Assembly (NCBI GenBank): GCA_900754145.1
Contig: CAAEBW010000292.1
Coordinates: 1-15,823 of the forward strand
Length of the DNA: 15,823 bases
Reading direction: 5' to 3'
Source: Clostridia bacterium
GTDB taxonomy: Bacteria > Bacillota > Clostridia > Oscillospirales > Acutalibacteraceae
Shown here one piece after another: positions 6,316 to 14,034 of this stretch (positions within the stretch are counted from its first letter, which is position 1; each line of letters starts with the position of its first letter). The position numbers and the translations under genes are program-made. Below the pieces are notes generated by a model. The model was given only the letters and a program-made list of their open reading frames with translations. It was not told the origin of the DNA and did not search any database.

Positions 6316-7368
6316 TTGTTTACTAACGATAAAACCAAAAAGGTATTTGCGGGGCAGATTGCAATCGGCGGCGGCGCGCCCGTTTCGGTGCAGTCAATGC
6401 TCTGCGTTCCCGCGCATAATATAGCGGGTAATGTGGCTCAGGCAAAGGCTTTAGAGGCGGCGGGGTGCGATATTGTAAGAATTTCCGTGCCCGATAAGGA
6501 GTCGGTAAAAACCCTTGCCGCGGTTAAGGAAAATGTATCTATTCCCGTTGTTGCCGATATTCATTTCGACTATAAATTAGCCCTTGAAAGCGTTGCCGCC
6601 GGGGCGGATAAAATCCGCATTAACCCCGGTAATATCGGCTCGGACGATAGGGTGAAGGCGGTCGCCTCCGCCTGTAAAGCGGCGGGTGTGCCCATAAGAA
6701 TCGGCGTAAATTCAGGCTCGCTTGAAAAAAGCATACTCGAAAAATACGGCTCGCCCACTCCCGAGGCGATGGTTGAAAGCGGGCTTTACCATATTTCCTT
6801 ACTCCAAAAATTTGATTTTGACGATATTGTGCTTTCCCTTAAAAGCTCGGATGTTGGGAAGATGTATAAAGCCTACGAGCTTGCCGCCGAAAAGTGCCGC
6901 TACCCCTTGCACTTAGGGGTAACCGAGGCGGGCACGGAACAAATGGGAACCATAAAATCAGCCGCGGGTATAGGCGGACTGCTTTTGCGTAATATCGGGG
7001 CTACAATCAGAATTTCACTTACCGACGACCCCGTAAAGGAGGTCGAGTCAGGTGTTAAGCTCCTGCGCGCCTTGGGACTTCGGGGCGGCGGGATAAAATT
7101 TGTCTCCTGCCCCACCTGCGGCAGAACAAAGATTGACCTTATCGGGCTTGCGAGCGAGGTTGAAAAAAGACTCAGCGGAGTTAATAAGGATATAACCGTT
7201 GCGGTTATGGGCTGTGCGGTAAACGGTCCCGGGGAAGCAAGAGAGGCTGATATAGGAATAGCCGGCGGCGACGGCTGCGGACTGCTCTTTAAGCATGGCG
7301 AGATTATCCGCAAAATCCCCGAGGAACGCCTGCTTGACGAGCTTTTAGACGAAATTGAAAAAATGTAA
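6316..7368 (+). CDS. ispG: 4-hydroxy-3-methylbut-2-en-1-yl diphosphate synthase (flavodoxin)
   Basis: Penultimate MEP-pathway enzyme: reductively opens MEcPP to HMBPP using a [4Fe-4S] cluster. 350 aa, the typical bacterial two-domain form. The N-terminal TIM barrel contains VQSM (25-28), VADIHFDYKLAL and KIRINPGNIG. The cluster domain has CPTCGRT, with Cys265 and Cys268, then MGCAVNGPGEA, with Cys300 as third thiolate and Glu307 as the fourth ligand; the spacing matches E. coli IspG. The start is TTG 6316, 5 bases after GGGGTGA (6304-6310), which overlaps the rseP stop, implying coupling. No upstream in-frame ATG fits. After VQSM the usual TNT/TDT-type tract is replaced by LCVPAHNIAGN (29-39), a noticeable variation. 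Confidence 0.96.
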   Translation: MFTNDKTKKVFAGQIAIGGGAPVSVQSMLCVPAHNIAGNVAQAKALEAAGCDIVRISVPDKESVKTLAAVKENVSIPVVADIHFDYKLALESVAAGADKIRINPGNIGSDDRVKAVASACKAAGVPIRIGVNSGSLEKSILEKYGSPTPEAMVESGLYHISLLQKFDFDDIVLSLKSSDVGKMYKAYELAAEKCRYPLHLGVTEAGTEQMGTIKSAAGIGGLLLRNIGATIRISLTDDPVKEVESGVKLLRALGLRGGGIKFVSCPTCGRTKIDLIGLASEVEKRLSGVNKDITVAVMGCAVNGPGEAREADIGIAGGDGCGLLFKHGEIIRKIPEERLLDELLDEIEKM

Positions 7369-7384
7369 AAACGGAGTGTAAAAA

Positions 7385-10300
7385 GTGGCTAAGGCTTTAT
7401 TTTCGGATATATTCGGCGCAAATATTCCCTCATTTGACGCTGTGCAAAATTGCATAGTCGAGCATTGCGGGCTTGATATGGAGGAAAGAACCCTTGATAT
7501 AACCCTTAAATCCGAAAATTACATAACAATGAATGAGAGAAACGCGCTTCACGGTGCGCTTTTATCGGCGTTAAGGCTTAATTCCTGCGCCGTTTCCTTT
7601 ATCTACGGCGAAAACGCCCTTGACAGCGCCGCCTGTGCCGATATAATAGCCGAAATCAAGGTAAAAAATGCGGCTTTAAACGGCTATTTTAACGGTGCGG
7701 AATTTAAGCTTACGGATAATAATGTGGGTATAACACTTAAATACGGCGGCTATGAAAAAATTCTTGACAGCGGCTTTGAAAACGCCTTCCGTATGATAAT
7801 AAGGGAGCGCTTCGGCAAAGAAATTACGGTCACCTTTGACGGTCAGCTTGACGCGGTGGAGATGGAAGTACCCAAGACCGTACCTCCCGAACCCGCAGAG
7901 CGCAAGCAAGCCCCTAAAGCGGACAAGCCCGCCGCTCCCAAAAAGGAAATTAAGTTTGAAAAGCGGCAGGAAAAGCCCGAAAACGGCATAGTATACCTTG
8001 ACAATCCGCAGGTCTTTTACGGCAGAGGCATTAATACTAATACCAAAAAAATGATTGATGTCACCCCTGACGATACCGAAATCTGCTGTTGGGGGGAGGT
8101 TTTCGGCACAGAGGTTCGCACTATTAACACAAAGCGGGGCGAGTCGAATATTTTAACCTTTTCCTTCAGCGATTACACAAATTCCCTTACCGCCAATATG
8201 TTTATCGACCCAAAGCGTATGGGGGAAGTAGCCCCTGTAAAGGACGGCGCTTTTGTACTTATAAACGGCACATACGAGTTTGATAACTATAAAAATGAGT
8301 TCAGGGTAAAGCCCAAAGCTATGGCTTTACTGCAAAAATATGAAGAAACCGACTCTCACGAGGGCGAAAAGCGGGTGGAGCTTCATTGCCACACCAATAT
8401 GTCCGCAAAGGACGCGGTTTCCTCCGCCGCCGATATTGTAAATCGGGCGTATAAGTGGGGTCACAAGGCGGTGGCGATTACCGACCACGGCGTCGTTCAG
8501 TCCTACCCCGCCGCCGCGGGCGCGGTAAAATCGATACGCAAGGGCGGCGGTCAGTTTAAGGTTATCTACGGCGTTGAGGCGTATTTTGTCGATGACATCA
8601 ACAACGACATTACGGGTCTTAGCGCAAAGCAGATAGCAAAATACCGCTCTCACCAGATAATCCTTGTAAAAAATCTTACGGGGCTTAAAAATCTTTATCA
8701 ATTAGTATCCGACGCCCACCTAAATAACTTTAAGGGCAAGCCTATCACACTTCGCAGTAAGCTTGATACTCTCCGTGAGGGGCTGATAATAGGCAGTGCC
8801 TGCGAGCTGGGCGAGCTTTACAAGGCGATTGTGGACGAAAAGCCGGAGGAGGAGCTTTTAAGGATAGCCGACTATTACGACTACCTTGAAATTCAGCCCC
8901 TTGGCAACAACGCCTTTATGGTGCGGGAATCTATGGCTCCCGATAAAAAGGACAAGAAGACGGGGGCTGTTATACCCAACCGTTTCCGCAAGGTCACAAG
9001 CGAGGAGGTTATAAAGGACTTTAACCGCAAGGTGGTAGAGCTTGCCGATAAGCTGGGCAAGCCGGTTGTCGCCACGGGGGATGTGCATTTCCTAAAAAAG
9101 AGTGACGATATCATCCGCAAAATTCTTATGGCGGGTCAGGGCTTTGACGATTTTGACAATCAAGCCCCCCTCTACCTTAAAACCACCGACGAAATGCTTA
9201 ATGATTTCGACTATTTCGGGGAGCGGGCAAAGGAATTTGTTATCGACAACCCCAACAAAATAGCCGATATGATTGACGATGACGTTATCCCCGTGCCCGA
9301 CGGAAACTACCCGCCGGTAATCGAGGGCTCGGACGATCTACTCCGAAACATATGCTGGGACAACGCCCACAAGCTGTACGGCGACCCTCTGCCCGAGGTG
9401 GTGGAAAAGCGGCTTGATAAGGAGCTTAACTCGATTATCAACAACGGATTTTCCATAATGTATATCTCGGCGCAGAAGTTAGTTGCCTACAGCGAGGAAA
9501 ACGGCTATTTGGTGGGCTCCCGAGGTTCGGTTGGCTCCTCCTTTGTCGCAACAATGGCGGGTATTTCCGAGGTTAACCCGCTACCGCCACACTATGTCTG
9601 CCCTAATTGTCAGCACAGCGAATTTTTCCTAAAGGGCGAGGTGGGCTCAGGCTTCGATTTACCCGAAAAGAACTGTCCTAAATGTGGGGCTGCCCTTAAC
9701 CGCAACGGTCACGATATTCCCTTCGAGACCTTCTTAGGCTTTAAGGGGGACAAGGTTCCTGATATAGACCTTAACTTCTCGGACGAATTTCAAAACTCGG
9801 TGCAGAAGTACACCGAAACCCTTTTCGGCAGGGAAAATGTATTTAAAGCGGGAACTATCTCAACGGTTGCGGAAAAGACCGCCTTCGGCTTCGCAAAGGC
9901 GTATGCCGAGAAAAAGGGGGTCACCTTAAGCAACGCGGAATTAAACCGCTTGGCTTCCCTTGTTGAAAAGGCGCAGATCAAGCAAACCACAGGTCAGCAC
10001 CCCGCGGGAATGATTATTGTGCCGAGGGACAAGACGATTTACGATTTCTGCCCCGTTCAGCACCCCGCGGACGACGTTAATTCCGATATAATAACCACAC
10101 ATTTTGACTTCCACTCTATTCACGATACGATTTTAAAGCTTGACGAATTGGGGCACGTTGTGCCGACTACATACAAGTATCTCGAGGAGTACACGGGCAT
10201 TCCGGTAAACGATGTTTCAATGAGCGACCCCGAGGTTTACAGTCTCTTTACCTCTACCGAGGCTTTGGGGGTTACTCCCGATGAAATAGAGTCCCGCACG

Positions 10301-11209
10301 GGTACATACTGTCTGCCCGAGTTCGGCACCCCCTTTGTAAGAGAAATGCTTATGGACTGTCAGCCTAAGAACTTCTCCGACCTCTTACAGATTTCGGGTC
10401 TTTCCCACGGTACGGATGTATGGCTCGGCAACGCAAAGGACCTTATCGACAGCGGTATCTGCACGATTTCCGAGGTTATAGGAACCCGTGATAACATAAT
10501 GGTCTACCTTATTCATAAGGGGCTTGAAGAGGGAAAAGCCTTCAAGATTACCGAGACCGTGCGTAAGGGTCTTGTCGCAAAGGGCAAGGTTTCGGCTGAG
10601 GAATGGGGCGCAATGGAGGAGGAAATGCGCTCCCACGGCGTTCCCGAATGGTATATCGACAGCTGTCATAAAATTAAGTATATGTTCCCGAAGGCTCACG
10701 CGGCGGCGTATGTTATTTCGGCTCTGCGCCTTGCGTGGTACAAGGTGCACCGCCCCCTTGAGTTTTACTGCGCCTACTTTACCGCCCGCCCCGAGGACGT
10801 CGATGTGCCCACGGTAATTCAGGGTAAAGATGCGGTAAGGCGGTATCTCGCCAACATCAAGGCAAAGGGAAAGGAAGCAACCAAAAAGGAGCTTGATGTT
10901 TACAACAATATGCTGATTTTTAACGAGATGATGTCCCGCGGAATTGAAGTACTGCCGATTGATATATCTAAGTCCCACGCCATGAAATATGTACCCGAGG
11001 ACGGCAAAATGCGTTTGCCCTTCGGCGCGCTTTCCGGCGTAGGCGAAAAGGCGGCGTACTCTATTTACGAGGCGGCGCAAAAAGGCAATTTCGTCTCGAT
11101 TGAGGACTTCCAGTTAGAGGCGGGGGTTTCCAAAACCATTATTCAGAATTTAGCGGATTTGGGCGCTATGAACGACCTGCCCGATACAAACCAGATTTCG
11201 ATGTTCTAA
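7385..11209 (+). CDS. polC: DNA polymerase III alpha subunit, PolC type, lacking the exonuclease domain
   Basis: Replicative polymerase of Firmicutes. 1274 aa, about 160 shorter than B. subtilis PolC. Order: N-terminal domain (1-170), Lys/Pro/Glu-rich linker (about 172-205), OB fold (about 232-320), first PHP part with VELHCHT (331-337) and ITDHGVV (365-371), second PHP part with VVATGDVHF, then the polymerase: GSRGSVGSS, the CPNC/CPKC zinc element, PDIDLNFS (catalytic D793, D795), TTGQHPAG (868-875), HFDFHSIHD, LKLD (D920), and QISGLSHGTDVWLGNA. After YGVEAYFVDD (395-404) the family normally carries the DEDDh exonuclease. Here about 18 residues lead directly into SHQIILVKN, and no FDVETTG or HRAIYDAEA motif exists anywhere. 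Unusual core residues: Q867, A874, D800, V925/V926. Start GTG 7385 follows GGAG (7373-7376) by 8 bases; no in-frame ATG competes. Confidence 0.96.
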   Translation: MAKALFSDIFGANIPSFDAVQNCIVEHCGLDMEERTLDITLKSENYITMNERNALHGALLSALRLNSCAVSFIYGENALDSAACADIIAEIKVKNAALNGYFNGAEFKLTDNNVGITLKYGGYEKILDSGFENAFRMIIRERFGKEITVTFDGQLDAVEMEVPKTVPPEPAERKQAPKADKPAAPKKEIKFEKRQEKPENGIVYLDNPQVFYGRGINTNTKKMIDVTPDDTEICCWGEVFGTEVRTINTKRGESNILTFSFSDYTNSLTANMFIDPKRMGEVAPVKDGAFVLINGTYEFDNYKNEFRVKPKAMALLQKYEETDSHEGEKRVELHCHTNMSAKDAVSSAADIVNRAYKWGHKAVAITDHGVVQSYPAAAGAVKSIRKGGGQFKVIYGVEAYFVDDINNDITGLSAKQIAKYRSHQIILVKNLTGLKNLYQLVSDAHLNNFKGKPITLRSKLDTLREGLIIGSACELGELYKAIVDEKPEEELLRIADYYDYLEIQPLGNNAFMVRESMAPDKKDKKTGAVIPNRFRKVTSEEVIKDFNRKVVELADKLGKPVVATGDVHFLKKSDDIIRKILMAGQGFDDFDNQAPLYLKTTDEMLNDFDYFGERAKEFVIDNPNKIADMIDDDVIPVPDGNYPPVIEGSDDLLRNICWDNAHKLYGDPLPEVVEKRLDKELNSIINNGFSIMYISAQKLVAYSEENGYLVGSRGSVGSSFVATMAGISEVNPLPPHYVCPNCQHSEFFLKGEVGSGFDLPEKNCPKCGAALNRNGHDIPFETFLGFKGDKVPDIDLNFSDEFQNSVQKYTETLFGRENVFKAGTISTVAEKTAFGFAKAYAEKKGVTLSNAELNRLASLVEKAQIKQTTGQHPAGMIIVPRDKTIYDFCPVQHPADDVNSDIITTHFDFHSIHDTILKLDELGHVVPTTYKYLEEYTGIPVNDVSMSDPEVYSLFTSTEALGVTPDEIESRTGTYCLPEFGTPFVREMLMDCQPKNFSDLLQISGLSHGTDVWLGNAKDLIDSGICTISEVIGTRDNIMVYLIHKGLEEGKAFKITETVRKGLVAKGKVSAEEWGAMEEEMRSHGVPEWYIDSCHKIKYMFPKAHAAAYVISALRLAWYKVHRPLEFYCAYFTARPEDVDVPTVIQGKDAVRRYLANIKAKGKEATKKELDVYNNMLIFNEMMSRGIEVLPIDISKSHAMKYVPEDGKMRLPFGALSGVGEKAAYSIYEAAQKGNFVSIEDFQLEAGVSKTIIQNLADLGAMNDLPDTNQISMF

Positions 11210-11215
11210 AGGCAT

Positions 11216-11247
11216 AAAAAATAAAGGCCCCCTTGTGTAAAGGGGGC
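11216..11247 (-). terminator. Intrinsic terminator of the liv operon
   Basis: On the minus strand the stem GCCCCCTT/AAGGGGGC (8 bp, 5-base loop) is followed by CTTTATTTTTTA, an interrupted U-run. It lies about 150 bases after the livF stop, at the left end of the repeat element. Confidence 0.65.
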
Positions 11248-11379
11248 TGTCACGGTGAAGCCATGACTGGGGGATTGTATCGAAATTATAACTTAGCCGT
11301 TGCAATTTTCGAATTATAAACAATCCCTCCACCGCCGTTCGGCGGTCCCCCTCCCTTTACACAAGGGAGGCTTTTTTAT
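11226..11379. repeat. Palindromic repeat element between convergent operons
   Basis: The ends are inverted copies: AGGCCCCCTTGTGTAAAGG at 11226-11244 corresponds to the complement of the right-end CCTTTACACAAGGGAGGC type sequence. Further inside, GGGATTGT (11271-11278) matches ACAATCCC (11320-11327), and an additional hairpin ACCGCC/GGCGGT occupies 11331-11346. The whole unit can therefore fold on itself. There is no coding content in it. Elements with the CCCTTGTGTAAAGGG end are, as far as I know, widespread intergenic repeats in gut clostridia, so this is probably a small non-autonomous element that now provides terminators on both strands. Confidence 0.7.
11350..11377 (+). terminator. Intrinsic terminator of the pyrH-polC cluster
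   Basis: The stem CCTCCCTT (11350-11357) / AAGGGAGG (11363-11370), with a 5-base loop, is followed by C and six Ts (11372-11377). This is a textbook plus-strand terminator about 140 bases after the polC stop, at the right end of the repeat element. Confidence 0.8.
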
Positions 11380-11396
11380 ACGGGTTGTAATGTGAA

Positions 11397-12107
11397 TTAA
11401 CCGCCCAAATATGCCTTTTTAATGGAATCGCTTTGGGCTAATTCCTTGCCTGTGCCCGTTAGGACGATTTTGCCGTTTTCAAGAACATAGGCGCGGTCGC
11501 AGACATCCAGCGCCTTATTCGCGTTTTGCTCTACAAGCAAGATAGTTGTGCCGCTGTCGCGGAAGTCCTTGATAATTTCAAAAACCTCGTCAACAAGCAA
11601 GGGGGACAGACCCATCGACGGCTCGTCAAGCATAAGCAGCTTCGGGTGGCACATCATAGCCCTACCCATCGCGAGCATCTGCTGTTCGCCGCCCGAAAGG
11701 GTGCCCGCAATCTGATTTTTGCGCTCACCGAGTCTCGGGAAACGGGTGCAGGTAGCCTCGATATCCTTTTTAATCTGCGCCTTATCCTTGCCGGTATAAG
11801 CCCCCATAAGCAGATTTTCATAAACCGTCAGTTCCTGAAAAATTCTTCTGCCCTCGGGTACCTGAGTCATCCCGAGATTAACGATTTTATGACCGGGCAT
11901 TTTGGTTATGTCGCGCCCGTCATAATGAACGCTGCCCGAATGAATGGGTATAAGCCCCATAATGCTTTGCATAATTGTGGTTTTACCCGCGCCGTTAGCG
12001 CCTATAAGGGTGACTATTTCCCCCTCGTCTACGGTGAAATCTATTCCCTTAAGCGCCTGTATAACGCCGTAAAAAACCTCTAAATCCTTAATTTCAAGTA
12101 ACGCCAT
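11397..12107 (-). CDS. livF: Branched-chain amino acid ABC transporter, ATP-binding protein LivF
   Basis: One of the two cytoplasmic ATPases that drive uptake of leucine, isoleucine and valine (or related amino acids) through LivHM. 236 aa, the normal length. Walker A GANGAGKTT (36-44), Q-loop Gln82, signature LSGGEQQ (137-143), Walker B LLMLDEP (157-163) and the switch-His equivalent region LLVEQNA are all visible. VPEGRRIFQELTV and the C-terminal KKAYLGG are typical of LivF rather than LivG. The start ATG at 12107 follows GGAGGG, which is embedded in the last codons of livG, so translation is likely coupled. It is the last gene of the operon. Substrate range cannot be fixed from the sequence. 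Confidence 0.94.
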   Translation of the reverse strand: MALLEIKDLEVFYGVIQALKGIDFTVDEGEIVTLIGANGAGKTTIMQSIMGLIPIHSGSVHYDGRDITKMPGHKIVNLGMTQVPEGRRIFQELTVYENLLMGAYTGKDKAQIKKDIEATCTRFPRLGERKNQIAGTLSGGEQQMLAMGRAMMCHPKLLMLDEPSMGLSPLLVDEVFEIIKDFRDSGTTILLVEQNANKALDVCDRAYVLENGKIVLTGTGKELAQSDSIKKAYLGG

Positions 12108-12110
12108 ACT

Positions 12111-12881
12111 CTACCCTCCGATATAAGCGCGAATAACCTCGGGGTCATTCAGTGCGGTCTGCGCGTCGCCCTGCGCTAAGGTTGTGCCGAAATTGAGAAC
12201 GGTGATTTCGTCGCAAAGCCCCGAAACAAAGCGCATATCGTGCTCGATAAGCAGAACCGAGATATTAAATTCATCACGGATAAAACGGATAATATCCATA
12301 AGCTCGGAGGTTTCGTTGGGGTTCATACCCGCGGCGGGTTCGTCCAAAAGTAGGAGCTTCGGATTAGTCGCCATAGCACGGGCAATTTCCAGCTTTCTCT
12401 GCTTGCCGTAGGGCAGGTTGGAGGAAAGATTATTGCGCTCCTCTAACAGACCGAAAATACTGAGAATTTCCTTAGCCCTAGCGCGCATTGCGTTTTCGGT
12501 TTTATAATACTTCGGCAGGCGAAGCATACTTGAAAACGGGCCGCACTTAAATTCGGGCTGATTGTGCAGTCCTACCATTACATTGCGGATAACGCTCATA
12601 TTGGTGAAAAGGCGGATATTCTGAAAGGTACGGGCAATGCCCTTGCGGTTGATTGCCTCCTGCGTTTTGCCGTTTAAGGTCTCCCCGCAAAGGGAAAAGG
12701 TGCCCGTTGTCGGCTGGTAAACGCCTGTGAGCATATTGAAAACAGTGGTTTTGCCCGCGCCGTTAGGCCCGACAAGACCGTAAATCTGCTTTTCCTTAAC
12801 CTCAAGATTAAGATGTTCAACGGCGTGCAAGCCGCCGAAGGCAATGCCGAGGTCTTCAATCTTTAAAACTACATCAGCCAT
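12111..12881 (-). CDS. livG: Branched-chain amino acid ABC transporter, ATP-binding protein LivG
   Basis: Second ATPase of the HAAT-family importer. With ATG at 12881 it is 256 aa. I chose this start because AAGGAGG lies 9 bases upstream and the protein then begins MADVVLKIEDLGIAFGG, as in the family. The longer open frame to 12908 would add nine basic residues without a good ribosome-binding site. Walker A is GPNGAGKTT (38-46); the LivG-type signature LPYGKQRKLEIARAMA and Walker B LLLLDEPAAGMNPNE follow, then LLIEHDM with the switch His. It ends RAYIGG. The start overlaps the livM stop by 8 bases, and livF follows after 3 bases, so all three are translationally linked. Confidence 0.94.
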   Translation of the reverse strand: MADVVLKIEDLGIAFGGLHAVEHLNLEVKEKQIYGLVGPNGAGKTTVFNMLTGVYQPTTGTFSLCGETLNGKTQEAINRKGIARTFQNIRLFTNMSVIRNVMVGLHNQPEFKCGPFSSMLRLPKYYKTENAMRARAKEILSIFGLLEERNNLSSNLPYGKQRKLEIARAMATNPKLLLLDEPAAGMNPNETSELMDIIRFIRDEFNISVLLIEHDMRFVSGLCDEITVLNFGTTLAQGDAQTALNDPEVIRAYIGG

Positions 12882-14031
12882 TGTCCTTTTCCTCCTTTTC
12901 CTCGGCATCCATCGCAGGAGTCGCTTCCTCTGTGCGGAAATCCACGCTTAAAACCTCGTCCATGGGAATCTTGGTTTCAATTTTGTTCCAATCCGCCTTA
13001 TCGTCGGTAACGGTGCCGGGCTTGCGGCGGGAAAAAAACTTTCCGAGCAATTTGTGAAGGCTGTACTTTTCCCTTATCGGCTTAAAGGCGGGGGAGTTGT
13101 TAAAGAGAACCACCACGATAAGGATTAAAGCGTAAATAAGAAGTCTTAACGCCGCAAGGTCGCCCGAAAGGTTATCCTGTAACAGGAAGTTTACAACGGT
13201 AATGAGAGTAGCGGCGATTATTGAGCCGTTAAGGCTTGCCATACCGCCCAAAACCACCATTACCAAAACCTCGATTGAGTAGTTGTACGAGAAGAAGGAA
13301 TACATAACAGGGGTGGTGAAGTGACCGTAAATAACCCCTGCAACTCCCGCAAACGCCGCGGAAATAACAAAAATAAGAAGCTTGTAAAAGGTAACATTGA
13401 TACCCATTGCCTTTGCCGCAATCTCGTTATCGCGGATAGCGGTTACGGCTCTGCCGTGCTTACTGCGGATAAGGTTCTGGCTTAGGAAAAGCACAAGTAT
13501 AACAACCACAAAGCCCACTATAAAAAGGCTGTTGGCGCTGTAGGTTACGGTGGAAAGACCCATCGCACCGCCGAACCAAGGCAGGTTTTTGAAGATGTTG
13601 CGCACTATTTCGCCGAAAGCGAGGGTAACTATCGCCAAATAGTCTCCCTTAAGTCTTAGCGCGGGGAGTCCTATAATAAATCCGAAAAGCGCCGCGGAAA
13701 GACCGCCTATAACCATCGAAATGATTAAAACCAACAGCGGACTGCCGATTACATTATGAAGGAAATTAGCGCAGAAGCAACCGATATAGGCGCCGACGCA
13801 CATAAAACCGCCGTGACCCAGGCTAAGCTCACCCAAAAAGCCGACTACAAGGTTTAGGGAGAGCGCCATTATAATACTGTAGGCAATTCTCGCAAGCAGT
13901 CCCATTGTGGAGCGCTTAAGGTCGCCTGTCACCGACATAACCGACATAACCGCCACTACGGCGATGATAATATAATATGTAATATTGTATTTTAGCTTGT
14001 ATGATTTTTTAATATTCTTAATGTATTCCAA
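12874..14031 (-). CDS. livM: Branched-chain amino acid ABC transporter permease LivM
   Basis: Membrane permease that pairs with LivH to form the translocation pore. 385 aa. Membrane segments begin near residue 17 after a basic cytoplasmic N-terminus. The conserved LGHGGFMCVGAYIG, the GLPALRLKGDYLAIVTLAFGE stretch (seen as ALRLKGDYLAIVTLAF) and the coupling-helix motif RAVTAIRDNEIAAKAMGIN are present, followed by GVAGVIYGHF and VLGGMASLNGSI. After the last helix a hydrophilic, Asp/Glu/Lys-rich tail of roughly 65 residues extends the protein beyond the common 310-340 aa. The start is TTG 14031, with AGGTG 6 bases upstream inside the livH stop region. The next in-frame ATG would remove most of the first helix. 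Confidence 0.92.
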   Translation of the reverse strand: MEYIKNIKKSYKLKYNITYYIIIAVVAVMSVMSVTGDLKRSTMGLLARIAYSIIMALSLNLVVGFLGELSLGHGGFMCVGAYIGCFCANFLHNVIGSPLLVLIISMVIGGLSAALFGFIIGLPALRLKGDYLAIVTLAFGEIVRNIFKNLPWFGGAMGLSTVTYSANSLFIVGFVVVILVLFLSQNLIRSKHGRAVTAIRDNEIAAKAMGINVTFYKLLIFVISAAFAGVAGVIYGHFTTPVMYSFFSYNYSIEVLVMVVLGGMASLNGSIIAATLITVVNFLLQDNLSGDLAALRLLIYALILIVVVLFNNSPAFKPIREKYSLHKLLGKFFSRRKPGTVTDDKADWNKIETKIPMDEVLSVDFRTEEATPAMDAEEKEEKDNG

Positions 14032-14034
14032 AGC

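Noticed and set aside
10385..11080. Long minus-strand open frame inside polC
   Set aside because: It lies opposite strongly conserved PolC coding sequence, has no recognisable motif or ribosome-binding site, and is explained by antisense codon bias.
11526..12083. Plus-strand open frame opposite livF
   Set aside because: Shadow of the conserved LivF ATPase; no family features of its own.
12882..12908. Longer livG beginning at 12908
   Set aside because: The extra nine residues are basic and unlike LivG, and AAGGAGG is spaced for ATG 12881.
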